Of a stretch of 64,000 nucleotides of DNA, positions 52,694-61,431 are shown in pieces. The position numbers were made by a program, and so were the translations under genes. The stretch covers positions 124,001-188,000 of the forward strand of contig NZ_SMSI01000004.1 of NCBI RefSeq assembly GCF_004354915.1. The letters are read 5' to 3'. Source of the stretch: Pseudohoeflea suaedae (GTDB taxonomy: Bacteria; Pseudomonadota; Alphaproteobacteria; Rhizobiales; Rhizobiaceae). Position 1 is the stretch's first letter. Every line of letters starts with the position of its first letter. The notes under the pieces were generated by a model, which did no database searches, was not told where the DNA came from, and was given only the letters and a program-made list of their open reading frames with translations.

Positions 52694-54148
52694 TCAGGCT
52701 GCCTGCGCCGCATGCAGCCTGACAACCGCCTGCAAGTCCTCGTGAAAGCGCTGTCTCTCCCGCGCCTGTTTGTCGGGCTCGGGAATGCGCAGGATATAGG
52801 CCGGGTGAACGGTAACGAAGAGCATGCGGCCTTCGTCGACGGGGATCGGCATGGAGCGGATTTCCTCCATCGGCTTGGTCTCGCCGGTCAGTGCCTGATA
52901 GGCGGTCCCGCCGAGCGCGACGACGATCTTCGGGCGGATGAGCTCGAATTCCTTTTCCAGCCACCAGCGGCAATGCCGCACTTCGCCGGCATCGGGCCGC
53001 TTGTGCAGCCTCCGCTTGCCGCGCGGCTCGTATTTGAAATGCTTGACCGCATTGGTGAGATAGAGCCGGTCACGAGCCAGACCTGCCTGTGACAGCCCCT
53101 CATCGAGAACCTGCCCCGCCGGCCCGATGAAGGGGCGACCGGCCAGATCTTCGCGGTCGCCGGGCTGCTCGCCGATCAGCATGATCTCGGCATCGAGCGG
53201 CCCTTCCCCGCAGACGGCCTGGGTGGCCGGGCCGTGAAGCGGGCACCGCCTGCAGGCGGAAATTTCCTGCGCGAGTGCCGCGCCCGCATCCGCCGGCGTG
53301 ACGAGCGTGCGGGATTTCTCCTCCTCCCATTCGGCCTGCAGCCGCTCGTGGAATACGGGCGGCAGGGTCGGCTGGGCTGCCGCCATGGCGCGCACGCGTT
53401 CCTCCGCGCCGGCGATCAGTTGGGGAATGAGCTGCGCCTCCGGCAGGTTCTTCCAGTATTTCTTCGGCATCTCCGCCTGCATCGCCTTCACCTTGAGGCG
53501 GGCCGGATTGAAGATGTTGGAGAAATAGATCCGCCATAACTCGTCGGCCTCGTCGGTATGGCGGAGCTTGCTCGCCGGCGTCGGGTCGATGGCCAGGTTC
53601 TGGCCGTCCCACGATGCCGTTCCCTTGGGCGTGGCGATCAGCCAGTCCATGTCGGCAAAGCGCCGCGCGAAGAACGGCGCCGTGCGGGCGACGATAAAAT
53701 GATCCGGCTCGAACCAGGCGGCAAATCGCCTGCGCCCGTTCATGCCGGTATCGAGCTCCTTGAAGCGCACGAAAGCCTTCATCTTGTGGCTGTCGCGGCG
53801 CACCGATTTGACGAACCGGCTCAGCTCCGCGACGTCGCGGTCGGCGCGGTCCTGCATCAGACCGCGGCTGGATTGCAGCCGCCAGAGAAGGCGATAGAGC
53901 AGCGGAAAGCGGTTCTCGTCGGAATGGCAGATCGCCGCCTCGGCGGCCTCGGCGAAACTGCGCGGCACGGTGATCCGCGCCCCGTCCTCCGGCATCACCG
54001 GAACCTCGCCCTCCCCGAAGAGGCCGGGATCTTCCCAGGCGCTCAGCCAGGCGACATCGTCGGGCCAGACCCCCTGGGCGAGGAGAGCGCGGGCGGCATT
54101 GCGCCACTCGTCGAAATCGCCCTGCCCTTCGATCTGGATCCGGCGCAT
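52694..54148 (-). CDS. DUF4130 - UdgX fusion (uracil-DNA-glycosylase superfamily)
   Basis: 484 aa, two fused domains. Residues 1-260 match the DUF4130/TIGR03915 family (YRLLWRLQSSRGLM, RRFAAWFEPDHFIVARTAPFFARRF, YWKNLPEAQLIPQLI). Residues about 285-484 are a UdgX-type glycosylase: Fe-S cysteines C299, C302, C313, C393; motif A GEQPGDRED (326-334); the KRRLH loop (378-382) whose His382 corresponds to the one that bonds covalently to the abasic site in Mycobacterium UdgX; motif B HPAYILR (448-454). It should excise or trap uracil in DNA. It overlaps the radical SAM gene by one base and is probably in its SOS-controlled operon. Confidence 0.88.
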   Translation of the reverse strand: MRRIQIEGQGDFDEWRNAARALLAQGVWPDDVAWLSAWEDPGLFGEGEVPVMPEDGARITVPRSFAEAAEAAICHSDENRFPLLYRLLWRLQSSRGLMQDRADRDVAELSRFVKSVRRDSHKMKAFVRFKELDTGMNGRRRFAAWFEPDHFIVARTAPFFARRFADMDWLIATPKGTASWDGQNLAIDPTPASKLRHTDEADELWRIYFSNIFNPARLKVKAMQAEMPKKYWKNLPEAQLIPQLIAGAEERVRAMAAAQPTLPPVFHERLQAEWEEEKSRTLVTPADAGAALAQEISACRRCPLHGPATQAVCGEGPLDAEIMLIGEQPGDREDLAGRPFIGPAGQVLDEGLSQAGLARDRLYLTNAVKHFKYEPRGKRRLHKRPDAGEVRHCRWWLEKEFELIRPKIVVALGGTAYQALTGETKPMEEIRSMPIPVDEGRMLFVTVHPAYILRIPEPDKQARERQRFHEDLQAVVRLHAAQAA

Positions 54149-55392
54149 CAGAACAGAGCCAGTTGCTCGGGCTGCGGCGCGAACATGTCGCGCAGGTCGC
54201 TGCGATCGACGAGACGGATCGGGCTCCAGCCGCCTGCCGTCACGAAGGGTTTGACCTTTCTGAGCGAGGCGCCAAGACGCTTGAGATCCTCGAGTGTCAG
54301 CTTGCGCTGGCGCCGGGCGGACAGGATGGACTTCACCACCTTCTGGCCGAGCCCCGGCACCCGCAGCAACATCTCGCGGTCGGCGGTATTGATATCGACG
54401 GGAAAGCGGTCGCGGTTGCCTAGCGCCCAGGCGAGCTTCGGGTCGAGGTCGAGATCGAGCATGCCATCCTCGCGACCTTCCGTTATCTCGTCGACCGAGA
54501 AGCCATAGAACCGGTAAAGCCAGTCGGCCTGGTAAAGCCGGTGCTCGCGGATCAGCGGCGGCTTGACCAGCGGCAGCGATTTCGACGCATCGGGAATGGG
54601 GCTGAAGGCGGAATAGTAGACACGCTTCAGGCTGTAGCTTGAATAGAGCCGGGCCGACGAGCCGAGAATGGTGGCGTCATTAGCACCGTCCGCGCCGACG
54701 ATCATCTGCGTGCTCTGGCCTGCCGGCGCGAATTTCTTGCGCCGTCTGGTCTGCAGCGTCGGCTCGCGCGCCTCCTCGATCTTCAGCCGCAGGTCGCCCA
54801 TGGCGCGGCGGATGCCGAGTGGCTTCTTTTCGGGCGCGTATCGCGACAATCCCTGATCGGTCGGCAGCTCTATGTTGAGCGACAGCCGGTCAGCGAAGAG
54901 ACCGGCCTTCTCGATGAGATGCGGCGAAGCTTCGGGAATGGTCTTCAGATGAATATAACCGCGGAAATCGTGCTTGACCCTCAGATCCTCGGCGACCTTC
55001 ACCATCTCGGCCATCGTATCGTCGGACGAACGAATGATGCCAGAGGAGAGAAACAGACCCTCGATATAATTGCGCCGGTAAAATTCCGTCGTCAGCCAGA
55101 CGATCTCGTCGGGTGTGAAACGGGCACGTTCCACATTGCTCGATGACCGGTTGATGCAATAGGCGCAGTCATAGATGCAGAAATTGGTCATCAGGATCTT
55201 GAGCAGCGAAATGCAGCGTCCGTCAGGCGCATAGGCGTGACAGATCCCTGAACCCTCGGTGGAGCCGAGACCTCCTCCTGGTCCGGCCCCCGGACCGGAA
55301 TGACGCTTTTGCGTTCCGGACGAGGCACAGGAGGCATCGTATTTTGCGGCATCCGAGAGAATGGCCAGGCGGCGGGCAAGCGATTTTCTCAT
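54148..55392 (-). CDS. radical SAM protein of the putative DNA modification/repair family (TIGR03916)
   Basis: 414 aa. The CxxxCxxC cluster is at C72, C76, C79 (NFCIYDCAYCINR), binding the SAM 4Fe-4S cluster. Preceding KYDASCASSG and GICHAYAPDGRC are typical of the family. The C-terminal region has a helix-hairpin-helix DNA-binding motif (VDINTADREMLLRVPGLGQ, near residues 335-355). The family is linked to DUF4130 partners and DNA repair, but its reaction is unknown. A perfect GTTC-N7-GTTC LexA box lies 6 bp upstream, over the -10 of a TTGACA promoter. There is no Shine-Dalgarno, so the mRNA may be nearly leaderless. Stop overlaps the start of the UdgX fusion (one base). Confidence 0.87.
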   Translation of the reverse strand: MRKSLARRLAILSDAAKYDASCASSGTQKRHSGPGAGPGGGLGSTEGSGICHAYAPDGRCISLLKILMTNFCIYDCAYCINRSSSNVERARFTPDEIVWLTTEFYRRNYIEGLFLSSGIIRSSDDTMAEMVKVAEDLRVKHDFRGYIHLKTIPEASPHLIEKAGLFADRLSLNIELPTDQGLSRYAPEKKPLGIRRAMGDLRLKIEEAREPTLQTRRRKKFAPAGQSTQMIVGADGANDATILGSSARLYSSYSLKRVYYSAFSPIPDASKSLPLVKPPLIREHRLYQADWLYRFYGFSVDEITEGREDGMLDLDLDPKLAWALGNRDRFPVDINTADREMLLRVPGLGQKVVKSILSARRQRKLTLEDLKRLGASLRKVKPFVTAGGWSPIRLVDRSDLRDMFAPQPEQLALF

Positions 55393-55397
55393 ACAAT

Positions 55398-55427
55398 GTT
55401 CACTATATGTTCCGGAGCATTTGTCAA
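55398..55427 (-). promoter_or_regulatory. LexA (SOS) box and promoter of the radical SAM - UdgX operon
   Basis: GTTC-N7-GTTC at 55398-55412 (GAAC-ATATAGT-GAAC on the minus strand), the exact alphaproteobacterial LexA consensus. A -35 TTGACA sits at 55427-55422 (minus), and a -10 (TAGTGA or TATAGT, spacing 14-16) falls within the box, so LexA binding would block RNA polymerase. The start codon follows at 55392. Confidence 0.82.
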
Positions 55428-55485
55428 GTCGCCTTCACTTCTGGCATGAGGTTGCCGACGAACCGGCACAAACAGGATGGTGAGA

Positions 55486-55944
55486 ATGACCGAGGCAGAA
55501 AATTGGATCGAAATCCGCAACGAGAGGACCTTTTCGGTCAACCGCCAGACGTTGTACTCAGCCTATGCCGATCCGGCCAAGCTTGCGGAATGGTGGGGAC
55601 CGCACGGCTTCACCAATCGGATCAGCGTTTTCGACCTCAAGCCGGGCGGCATGTGGCTGATCACCATGACAGCCTCGAACGGCACCGATTTCGAGAACCA
55701 TTGGACATTCGAGGAGATCGACGACGGCCGGCGCATTGTCGCCAGGCATCATGAACCCGTGCACGTCTTCACGCTCGACATGACCTTCTCCGACCACCCC
55801 GACGGCTCGCGCATCGAATGGCTGATGATCTTCGATCGCACCGAGGAGAACGAGGAGATGGAAAAATTCCTCCACGCCGCCAACGAGCAGAATCTCGACC
55901 GGCTGGCAATGATCGTTCACCCTGCTGCGAAGAGGCCGGCCTGA
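55486..55944 (+). CDS. SRPBCC/AHSA1 family protein
   Basis: 152 aa. The START-like fold is recognised from the opening FSVNRQTLYSAYADPAKLAEWWGP, then FDLKPGGMWLITM and the C-terminal helix EMEKFLHAANEQNLDRLAMIV. AHSA1-like proteins (Hsp90 activator fold) bind hydrophobic ligands; bacterial members are mostly of unknown role, often partnered with ArsR regulators. None is adjacent here. ATG 55486 has AGGA 9 nt upstream; an earlier ATG at 55477 lies within that region. Confidence 0.82.
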   Translation: MTEAENWIEIRNERTFSVNRQTLYSAYADPAKLAEWWGPHGFTNRISVFDLKPGGMWLITMTASNGTDFENHWTFEEIDDGRRIVARHHEPVHVFTLDMTFSDHPDGSRIEWLMIFDRTEENEEMEKFLHAANEQNLDRLAMIVHPAAKRPA

Positions 55945-56154
55945 CTTCCGGGAGCGATCACGCCGATCAGGTCGAAGGTTTGGCTACGTCGATCCTCAGA
56001 AGAGACCAAATCCAACATATCCACATTTCATGACTCTCCGATGCATTGTGCAGCCCCACGTCGCCAGCTAAGGCAACAGGCAGAACGGTAAGGCGGCGGG
56101 CCTGTCGACCTCGACCTTTCCCACCCCTCTTACACCGGGATGTGGGGAGGTCGC

Positions 56155-57033
56155 ATGTCGAGACTTTTCGACTGTTTCATCTATGACGACGAGGATCTGG
56201 TCTATCAGCGAATTGCCATGCTGGCGCCTGTCGTCGACACCTTCTTCATCATGGAAGGCTCGCACACCTTTCAAGGTGCCTTGCGCAATCCGACATTCGA
56301 TCTGCTACGGGTCCCCGAAACGATCCGGCACAAGATCCGCCATTCGGTCTGTGACCTGTCGGAGGCAGTGGCAAGCGGCGATAGCTGGAAAGTGGAATAT
56401 GCCCAACGCAATGCGCTGATGGCTGTCCTGGACGAAGCTGAAAATGACGACTTCATCCTCCTCTCGGACATCGACGAGATTCCGTTTCCGAGCGTTCTCT
56501 CCCCGCGGAAGCTGAGACCTGCCCTGCTTTGTCTGCTGATGTGCTATTTCTACGTCGATTACATCAGCGAAACGCGTCCTGTCTGGAAACGTCCGGTTCT
56601 GTTTCGCAAAAGCCAGATCGGACAATATGGGCTCACGTTCCAGGATATCCGCGACGGAAAGATGAACGAGCATATCGGCTTGATGCCTGATGCGGGACTG
56701 CACCTGAGCTATCTCGGCGGTGTGGAACGGATTTATGCGAAGCTCGCGAAATTCTCCCATACCGAGCTTCATTCCTATCAGGGCGTAGACCGCGCGAGCT
56801 TCGAAGCCAAGATCAAGGAAGGTCGCGATATCTTTGACCGTCGCGACGTCTGGGGGCGTCTCGACCGTTTGCCTTCGGGCTATGCCGAGTTCGACGCCGA
56901 TTTCATCGCCGCTCACCGCGCCCCCGCAGATGTGCGGCTGCTCGACATGGCGTCGGTCGAAGCTTCGTTGAGGAAGGTTCGGCGAAAGGCGGCGCCCAAG
57001 CGGTTGCGCACCTGGCTGAGAAAACATTTCTGA
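56155..57033 (+). CDS. glycosyltransferase family 17 protein
   Basis: 292 aa. FDCFIYDDEDLVYQRIAMLAPVVDTFFIMEGSHTFQG (in pieces, residues 5-42) matches bacterial GT17 proteins, related to beta-1,4-mannosyl-glycoprotein N-acetylglucosaminyltransferase (MGAT3). DDFILLSDIDEIPFPS supplies the DxDE-type acidic motif, and HLSYLGGVERIYAKLAKFSHTE is also conserved. Probably adds a sugar to a surface glycan or lipid. GGGGAGG is 5 nt before the ATG. Two flanking gaps of 200 bp or more suggest a single-gene unit, though it is 2 kb from the LPS core cluster. Confidence 0.82.
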   Translation: MSRLFDCFIYDDEDLVYQRIAMLAPVVDTFFIMEGSHTFQGALRNPTFDLLRVPETIRHKIRHSVCDLSEAVASGDSWKVEYAQRNALMAVLDEAENDDFILLSDIDEIPFPSVLSPRKLRPALLCLLMCYFYVDYISETRPVWKRPVLFRKSQIGQYGLTFQDIRDGKMNEHIGLMPDAGLHLSYLGGVERIYAKLAKFSHTELHSYQGVDRASFEAKIKEGRDIFDRRDVWGRLDRLPSGYAEFDADFIAAHRAPADVRLLDMASVEASLRKVRRKAAPKRLRTWLRKHF

Positions 57034-57267
57034 GAAGCCATGAAAACCGGCGGCAGGCGCGATCTCCGCTGTGGCCCTTCGCTCGACGGCTCAGCCGTGC
57101 GCGCAGGATCGCCGGCGCTTGCAGGACGGAGGCGATTGCCGCGAGCTCCGTGCGGAAGCGCAGGCGAAATATGGCAACATAGTGATATTTCGATACTTAG
57201 GGCAACGAAATGCCGGGAACTCCGTTCTCCTTCCCGTCAACCAACGATAACAAACGGAGACACGCTC

Positions 57268-57915
57268 ATGACCCTCGCCAAAACGCTTCTCGGCGCCTCG
57301 GCTCTCACGCTTTTCGCAGTTCCGGCATTCGCAGCCATGTCGGTAACAGCCACCACCGACCTCAACGTCCGCGCCGGTCCCGGCCCCGACTATCCCGTCA
57401 CTTCGGTGATCGGCAACAACCAGGCCGCAACGCTCGATGGCTGCATCGAGAACTCGAAGTGGTGCCAGGTGACCATCAACGGCACCAGCGGCTGGGCCTA
57501 CTCCGAATATCTGGTGGCCGACTATTCCGGCCAGCCGACCGTCGTCTACCAGAACTATCAGACCATCGGCGCCCCTGTCGTGACCTATGATGGCCCCGAC
57601 GGCGCGCTCGCCGGCGGTGCGACCGGTGCCGTTGCCGGTGCCCTCGTGGCAGGTCCGGTCGGCGCTGCAGTGGGTGGCGCGGCTGGTGCCGCAATCGGCG
57701 GCGCGGTCGATCCGACGCCGGAAACCCGCACCTATATCCAGGCCAACCCGGTCGATCAGGTCTATCTCGACGGTGAAGTCGTGGTCGGCAGCACGGTCCC
57801 GCAGGATGTTCGCCTGTACGACGTGCCCGATGCCCAGTACCGCTATGTCTATGTCAACGGCCAGGAAGTGCTCGTGGCCCCGGACACACGCCAGATCGTC
57901 TACGTCTACCGCTAA
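57268..57915 (+). CDS. secreted SH3-domain protein with DUF1236 C-terminus
   Basis: 215 aa. Signal peptide MTLAKTLLGASALTLFAVPAFA; the mature part starts with a bacterial SH3 domain (TATTDLNVRAGPGPDYPVTSVI and WCQVTINGTSGWAYSEYL). A Gly/Ala-rich hydrophobic segment (ALAGGATGAVAGALVAGPVG, about residues 110-150) may insert in a membrane or act as a glycine-zipper. The last 60 residues fit DUF1236 (VYLDGEVVVGSTVPQDVRLYDVPD). Envelope protein of unknown role, common in Rhizobiales. CGGAGA precedes the ATG, and a terminator follows. Confidence 0.83.
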   Translation: MTLAKTLLGASALTLFAVPAFAAMSVTATTDLNVRAGPGPDYPVTSVIGNNQAATLDGCIENSKWCQVTINGTSGWAYSEYLVADYSGQPTVVYQNYQTIGAPVVTYDGPDGALAGGATGAVAGALVAGPVGAAVGGAAGAAIGGAVDPTPETRTYIQANPVDQVYLDGEVVVGSTVPQDVRLYDVPDAQYRYVYVNGQEVLVAPDTRQIVYVYR

Positions 57916-57936
57916 GAGCGTAGCGAACCGTCAAGG

Positions 57937-57967
57937 AAAACCCCGTGCCGATGGCGCGGGGTTTTCT
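57937..57967 (+). terminator. intrinsic terminator after the SH3/DUF1236 gene
   Basis: AAAACCCCGTGCC (57937-57949), loop GAT, GGCGCGGGGTTTT (57953-57965), a 13-bp stem with one G-U pair, then T-rich sequence, 21 bp after the stop. It lies between convergent genes. Confidence 0.85.
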
Positions 57968-57990
57968 GTTTCGGGAATGTTACAGACTGC

Positions 57991-58536
57991 CTATTTGTGC
58001 TTGTCGATGAAGTCGGCGAAGGCGTTGATCCAGCCGGAAGCGAACTTCTCCGTGCCCTCGTTGGTGATCGTGTGGTCGTCGGCAATCAGGCCTTCCTTCA
58101 CCTGAAGGTAAAGTTCCGGCTGACCCATGACGACCGAATCGAGGTGCAGCACCACACTGCGTAGCAGCGCCTGTGCCGCAGCGGTGCCGATTGCTCCCGG
58201 CGAGGCACCGGTGATCGCGGCGGGTTTGCCCGACCACGAATTCTTTCCATAGGGGCGTGAGCCCCAGTGCAGCGCATTCGCAATGATCGAGCTGTAGGTC
58301 CGGTTATATTCCGGCGTCACGAAGAGAACCGCATCCGCGGCCTCGATATCGGCCTTCAGCTTCGTTACCGCGGCGGGCGGATCATTCCACAATTCATCAT
58401 TGTAGAGCGGCAGATCCCCGAGTTTCGCATAGGTAAAGGCCAACCGGTCGGAGGACAGTTTTTCCAGCGCGCCGGCGAGCTTGCGATTGATCGAGCCACT
58501 TCGCAGCGACCCGACGAGAACGAGAACCTTGTGCAT
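57991..58536 (-). CDS. NAD(P)H-dependent FMN reductase
   Basis: 181 aa flavodoxin-like fold. LVGSLRSGSINRKLAGAL (residues 7-24) is the FMN phosphate loop of the NADPH-dependent FMN reductase family (YieF/ChrR/AzoR-like), followed by VTPEYNRTYSSIIANALHW (the TPEYN motif, near 76) and GKPAAITGASPGAIGT. It reduces FMN, quinones or chromate with NAD(P)H. AAGG is 7 nt before ATG 58536; longer in-frame starts upstream are unsupported. Confidence 0.88.
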   Translation of the reverse strand: MHKVLVLVGSLRSGSINRKLAGALEKLSSDRLAFTYAKLGDLPLYNDELWNDPPAAVTKLKADIEAADAVLFVTPEYNRTYSSIIANALHWGSRPYGKNSWSGKPAAITGASPGAIGTAAAQALLRSVVLHLDSVVMGQPELYLQVKEGLIADDHTITNEGTEKFASGWINAFADFIDKHK

Positions 58537-58754
58537 TGCATTACCTTGGTTGGATTTTCGATATCCGCTAAAATAGTGGCGGATTGCTGCGCTGCAAGAT
58601 GATGGGCGGCAACTGTCATCCGCTGCCTTGAATGGGGCGGCATGCAATCCTATCTGCCGATGGCCGGCCTATAGAGCCCCGGTTCAGCCCGACGACGAAA
58701 ATGGTTTGGTTCGGACTGATTGCTGAATTTTTGAGTGAATTCCGTCTGCGAACT

Positions 58755-58763
58755 TGCTAGGAT
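58755..58763 (+). promoter_or_regulatory. extended -10 promoter candidate for greA
   Basis: TG-C-TAGGAT, an extended -10 element without a good -35 at 17 bp. The start of transcription would be near 58770, about 110 nt before the greA ATG and 10 nt before the leader hairpin. Confidence 0.4.
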
Positions 58764-58779
58764 GGGATCAGGAAACATG

Positions 58780-58820
58780 GAACGGCTCCGAAGTGACCGC
58801 TTCGCGAGCCGTTCATTTTT
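58780..58820 (+). terminator. terminator-like hairpin in the greA leader
   Basis: GAACGGCTC (58780-58788) pairs with GAGCCGTTC (58806-58814), with an inner CGAAG/CTTCG stem (58789-58793, 58800-58804), followed by ATTTTTG. It is about 60 nt upstream of the greA start codon and downstream of the candidate promoter, so it may terminate greA transcription early. Confidence 0.7.
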
Positions 58821-58878
58821 GTGTCCGCGCGCCGGGGGAAACCGCGCAGCAGGACCAGAGGCAAAGAGGAAAGACCAA

Positions 58879-59355
58879 ATGGTTGAAAAGGTACCCATGA
58901 CGCAGGGTGGCTACACGAAGCTGCAGGAGGAACTGCGCTGGCGTCAGCAGGAAGAACGCCCGCGGATCATCGAGGCCATCTCCGAGGCTCGCGCCCATGG
59001 CGACCTGTCGGAAAATGCCGAGTATCACGCTGCCAAGGAAGCCCAGAGCCTCAATGAGGGCCGTATCGGCGAACTGGAGGATTATGTCTCCCGCGCCGAG
59101 GTCATCGACCCGTCGAAGATGTCCGGCACTACCGTGAAGTTCGGCGCCCGGGTCCGCCTCGTCGACGAGGATACCGAGGAAGAAAAGACCTACCAGATCG
59201 TCGGCGACCAGGAAGCCGACGTGAAGCAGGGCAAGATCTCGATCTCCTCGCCGATCTCGCGCGCGCTGATCGGCAAGGAAGTGGGCGATTCGGTCGAAGT
59301 GGTTGCCCCCGGCGGCTCCAAGGCGTACGAAATTCTCGACGTGAAGTGGTCCTGA
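58879..59355 (+). CDS. greA: transcription elongation factor GreA
   Basis: 158 aa, standard length. The N-terminal coiled coil ([43 protein letters not shown] in pieces) with the tip acidic residues (GDLSENAEY), and the FKBP-like C domain ([17 protein letters not shown] and [15 protein letters not shown]) are complete. It stimulates cleavage of backtracked RNA by RNA polymerase. GAGGAAAG precedes the ATG. A terminator-like hairpin sits in the leader. It is followed by the lps genes as in S. meliloti. Confidence 0.96.
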   Translation: MVEKVPMTQGGYTKLQEELRWRQQEERPRIIEAISEARAHGDLSENAEYHAAKEAQSLNEGRIGELEDYVSRAEVIDPSKMSGTTVKFGARVRLVDEDTEEEKTYQIVGDQEADVKQGKISISSPISRALIGKEVGDSVEVVAPGGSKAYEILDVKWS

Positions 59356-59427
59356 GCGAAAGCTCGGGACCTTTGAATGACCGGGGAAGCGGCAATCTCC
59401 GTATGACAGACGCTGAATGAGAGCGCC

Positions 59428-60489
59428 ATGACCGACTTCATGGACATTCGAGACGTCGAAGTGGTGGCGCCAAACTTCAAGCGGCGCCTCTCCGGGGTGA
59501 CATCGACCATCATCCAGGTCGTTCCCGAGCAGCGTACGGCCGGAACCCGGGTCGCCACCATCGGCCCCGGCCTCCCCGCCTCCCTGCCATCGATCAGCCT
59601 GTCGCAGATCCCCGATCTGTTGAAGCCCCCGCGCGACAAGCCCTTCCGCATCTGGCACGCGCGGCGCAACACCGAGATGCTGGCCGGCCTGTTCCTGAGG
59701 AACATCCTGCGCGCCCCGCTCAAACTGGTTTTCACGTCAGCCGCGCAACGCAGACACACCCGTTACACCAGATGGCTGATCCGCCAGATGGATGCGGTCG
59801 TGACCACGTCGAGCCGGTCGGCGGCCTTTCTGAAAGTGCCGCATACGATCATCCCGCACGGGATCGATCTCGAAGCCTTCCATCCGCCGTCCGATGAAGA
59901 GCGCGACTGGTCGCGCACCGAACTTCCGGGCAAATACGGAATCGGCTGCTTCGGCCGGGTGCGCCATCAGAAAGGCACCGATCTCTACGTTTCTGCCCTG
60001 ATCGATCTCCTGCCGAAATATCCAGACTGGACCGGCCTCGTCTTCGGACGCGTGACCTCCGACAATCGCGGCTTCTGCGACGAACTACAGGAAAAAGTGG
60101 ATGCGGCGGGCCTGCACGAACGCATTCTCTTCATGGGCGAAGTGCCGGACGTCAAACCCTGGATGAGACGCGTGAGCCTCTGCGTGGCGCCTTCGCGCAA
60201 CGAGGGCTTCGGCCTCACCCCGCTTGAGGCCATGGCCTCGGAAACCGCTGTCGCCGCTTCCGATGCCGGCGCCTATTGCGATATCGTGGACGAGGGGGAA
60301 ACCGGTTTCATCGTTCCCGCCGGCGACCAGGCCGCCCTCGCCCGCACGATCGAGACCTATCTCGCCGATCCGGAACTGGCTGCAGCGCATGCAAAGGCCG
60401 GCCATCGGCGGGTGCACCAGAATTTCGCGCTCCGGCGGGAAGCGGAAGGACTTGCAAAGGTCTATGAGGCGCTATGGGCGCAGTCGTGA
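59428..60489 (+). CDS. lpsB: LPS core glycosyltransferase LpsB (GT4, mannosyltransferase)
   Basis: 353 aa GT-B enzyme. The opening [20 protein letters not shown] matches S. meliloti LpsB and R. leguminosarum LpcC, which add a core mannose to Kdo. The C-terminal nucleotide-sugar domain has [19 protein letters not shown] and the E-x7-E motif [13 protein letters not shown]. It acts on the cytoplasmic face of the inner membrane. The position directly after greA and before lpsE/lpsD-like genes equals the S. meliloti lps locus. The stop overlaps the next gene. Confidence 0.88.
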   Translation: MTDFMDIRDVEVVAPNFKRRLSGVTSTIIQVVPEQRTAGTRVATIGPGLPASLPSISLSQIPDLLKPPRDKPFRIWHARRNTEMLAGLFLRNILRAPLKLVFTSAAQRRHTRYTRWLIRQMDAVVTTSSRSAAFLKVPHTIIPHGIDLEAFHPPSDEERDWSRTELPGKYGIGCFGRVRHQKGTDLYVSALIDLLPKYPDWTGLVFGRVTSDNRGFCDELQEKVDAAGLHERILFMGEVPDVKPWMRRVSLCVAPSRNEGFGLTPLEAMASETAVAASDAGAYCDIVDEGETGFIVPAGDQAALARTIETYLADPELAAAHAKAGHRRVHQNFALRREAEGLAKVYEALWAQS

Positions 60490-61430
60490 CAACAGCGCTG
60501 ATCGTCGCCCGTGACAATGCCTACGGCTTGACCCAGGACACCGCGATACTCAAATCGGCGCTCGAAGCCAACGGAGTTTCCGTCGGCGTTTCAACCCGCA
60601 ATCGCAGCCTCTTCGACCGCGTTCTGGGCACGAAGCGCTTCGATCTGGTCTTTCATCTGGAACGCGTGGCCCCGGTCTGGCTTTCCGCCGGCCGAACCAA
60701 TATTCTCATTCCGAACCAGGAGCGCTATCCGAGACGGCTGGTCGGGCAGCTCGGACGCATAGACTTCGTGCTGGCCAAGAGCCGGCACGCTGCGGAAATC
60801 TTCTCCAATCTCGGCAAACAATCGGCCTTCTGCGGCTTCGCGTCCCCCGACCGTCACGAAGCGGCGGTCGAGAAAAACTGGCGTCGGTTTTTTCACCTCG
60901 CTGGCGGCTCGACGCTCAAGGGCACGGAGGACATTCTGGATCTCTGGACAAGGCATCCGGAATGGCCTGAACTGGTTCTGGTGCAGAAGAAGGACAATGC
61001 GCCGAAGGTGGTGCCCGACAATGTCACCCTCTATTCCGGCTATCTCGACGACGGCGAGCTCAAACGCTTGCAGAACACCTGCGGCATTCACCTCTGCCCG
61101 TCGCGCTCGGAAGGCTGGGGGCATTACATCATCGAGGCGATGTCCACCGCCGCGGTGACAGTGACGACGGACGCCCCGCCCATGAACGAACTGGTGACCT
61201 GCGAAACCGGCATCCTGGTTCCCTACGCGCGCACCGAACCCAGACATCTGGGCACCAATTTCTTCGTCGATTCCGATGCGCTGGAGCGAGCGATTTCAGA
61301 CATCCTGGATACACCGGAAACGAATTTGGAGGCCCTGGGGGAAAGGGCACGTGCGGCCGCGAACAGGATTTGCTCCGAATTTCCGGAACGACTCATCAGC
61401 GCGCTCGGACCGTATCTCGAGGCCCGCTGA
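60474..61430 (+). CDS. lpsE: LPS core glycosyltransferase, LpsE-like (GT4)
   Basis: 318 aa. A compact GT-B protein: [25 protein letters not shown] opens the N domain, and the C domain has [32 protein letters not shown], including the E-G-W-G-H-x4-E motif of GT4. The order greA-lpsB-lpsE-lpsD in S. meliloti and the overlap with lpsB support the assignment. Start ATG 60474 (16-nt overlap) or GTG 60486 (GTGA overlap). The acceptor and donor sugars are not known from sequence. Confidence 0.75.
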   Translation: MGAVVTTALIVARDNAYGLTQDTAILKSALEANGVSVGVSTRNRSLFDRVLGTKRFDLVFHLERVAPVWLSAGRTNILIPNQERYPRRLVGQLGRIDFVLAKSRHAAEIFSNLGKQSAFCGFASPDRHEAAVEKNWRRFFHLAGGSTLKGTEDILDLWTRHPEWPELVLVQKKDNAPKVVPDNVTLYSGYLDDGELKRLQNTCGIHLCPSRSEGWGHYIIEAMSTAAVTVTTDAPPMNELVTCETGILVPYARTEPRHLGTNFFVDSDALERAISDILDTPETNLEALGERARAAANRICSEFPERLISALGPYLEAR

Positions 61431-61431
61431 C

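Larger units (their letters stand above)
58537..58878. other. upstream region of greA
   Basis: 342 bp between the divergent FMN reductase and greA. It holds an extended -10 promoter candidate (TGCTAGGAT, 58755-58763) and a strong hairpin with T tract (58780-58820) in the expected greA leader. No other coding sequence is convincing. Confidence 0.55.
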
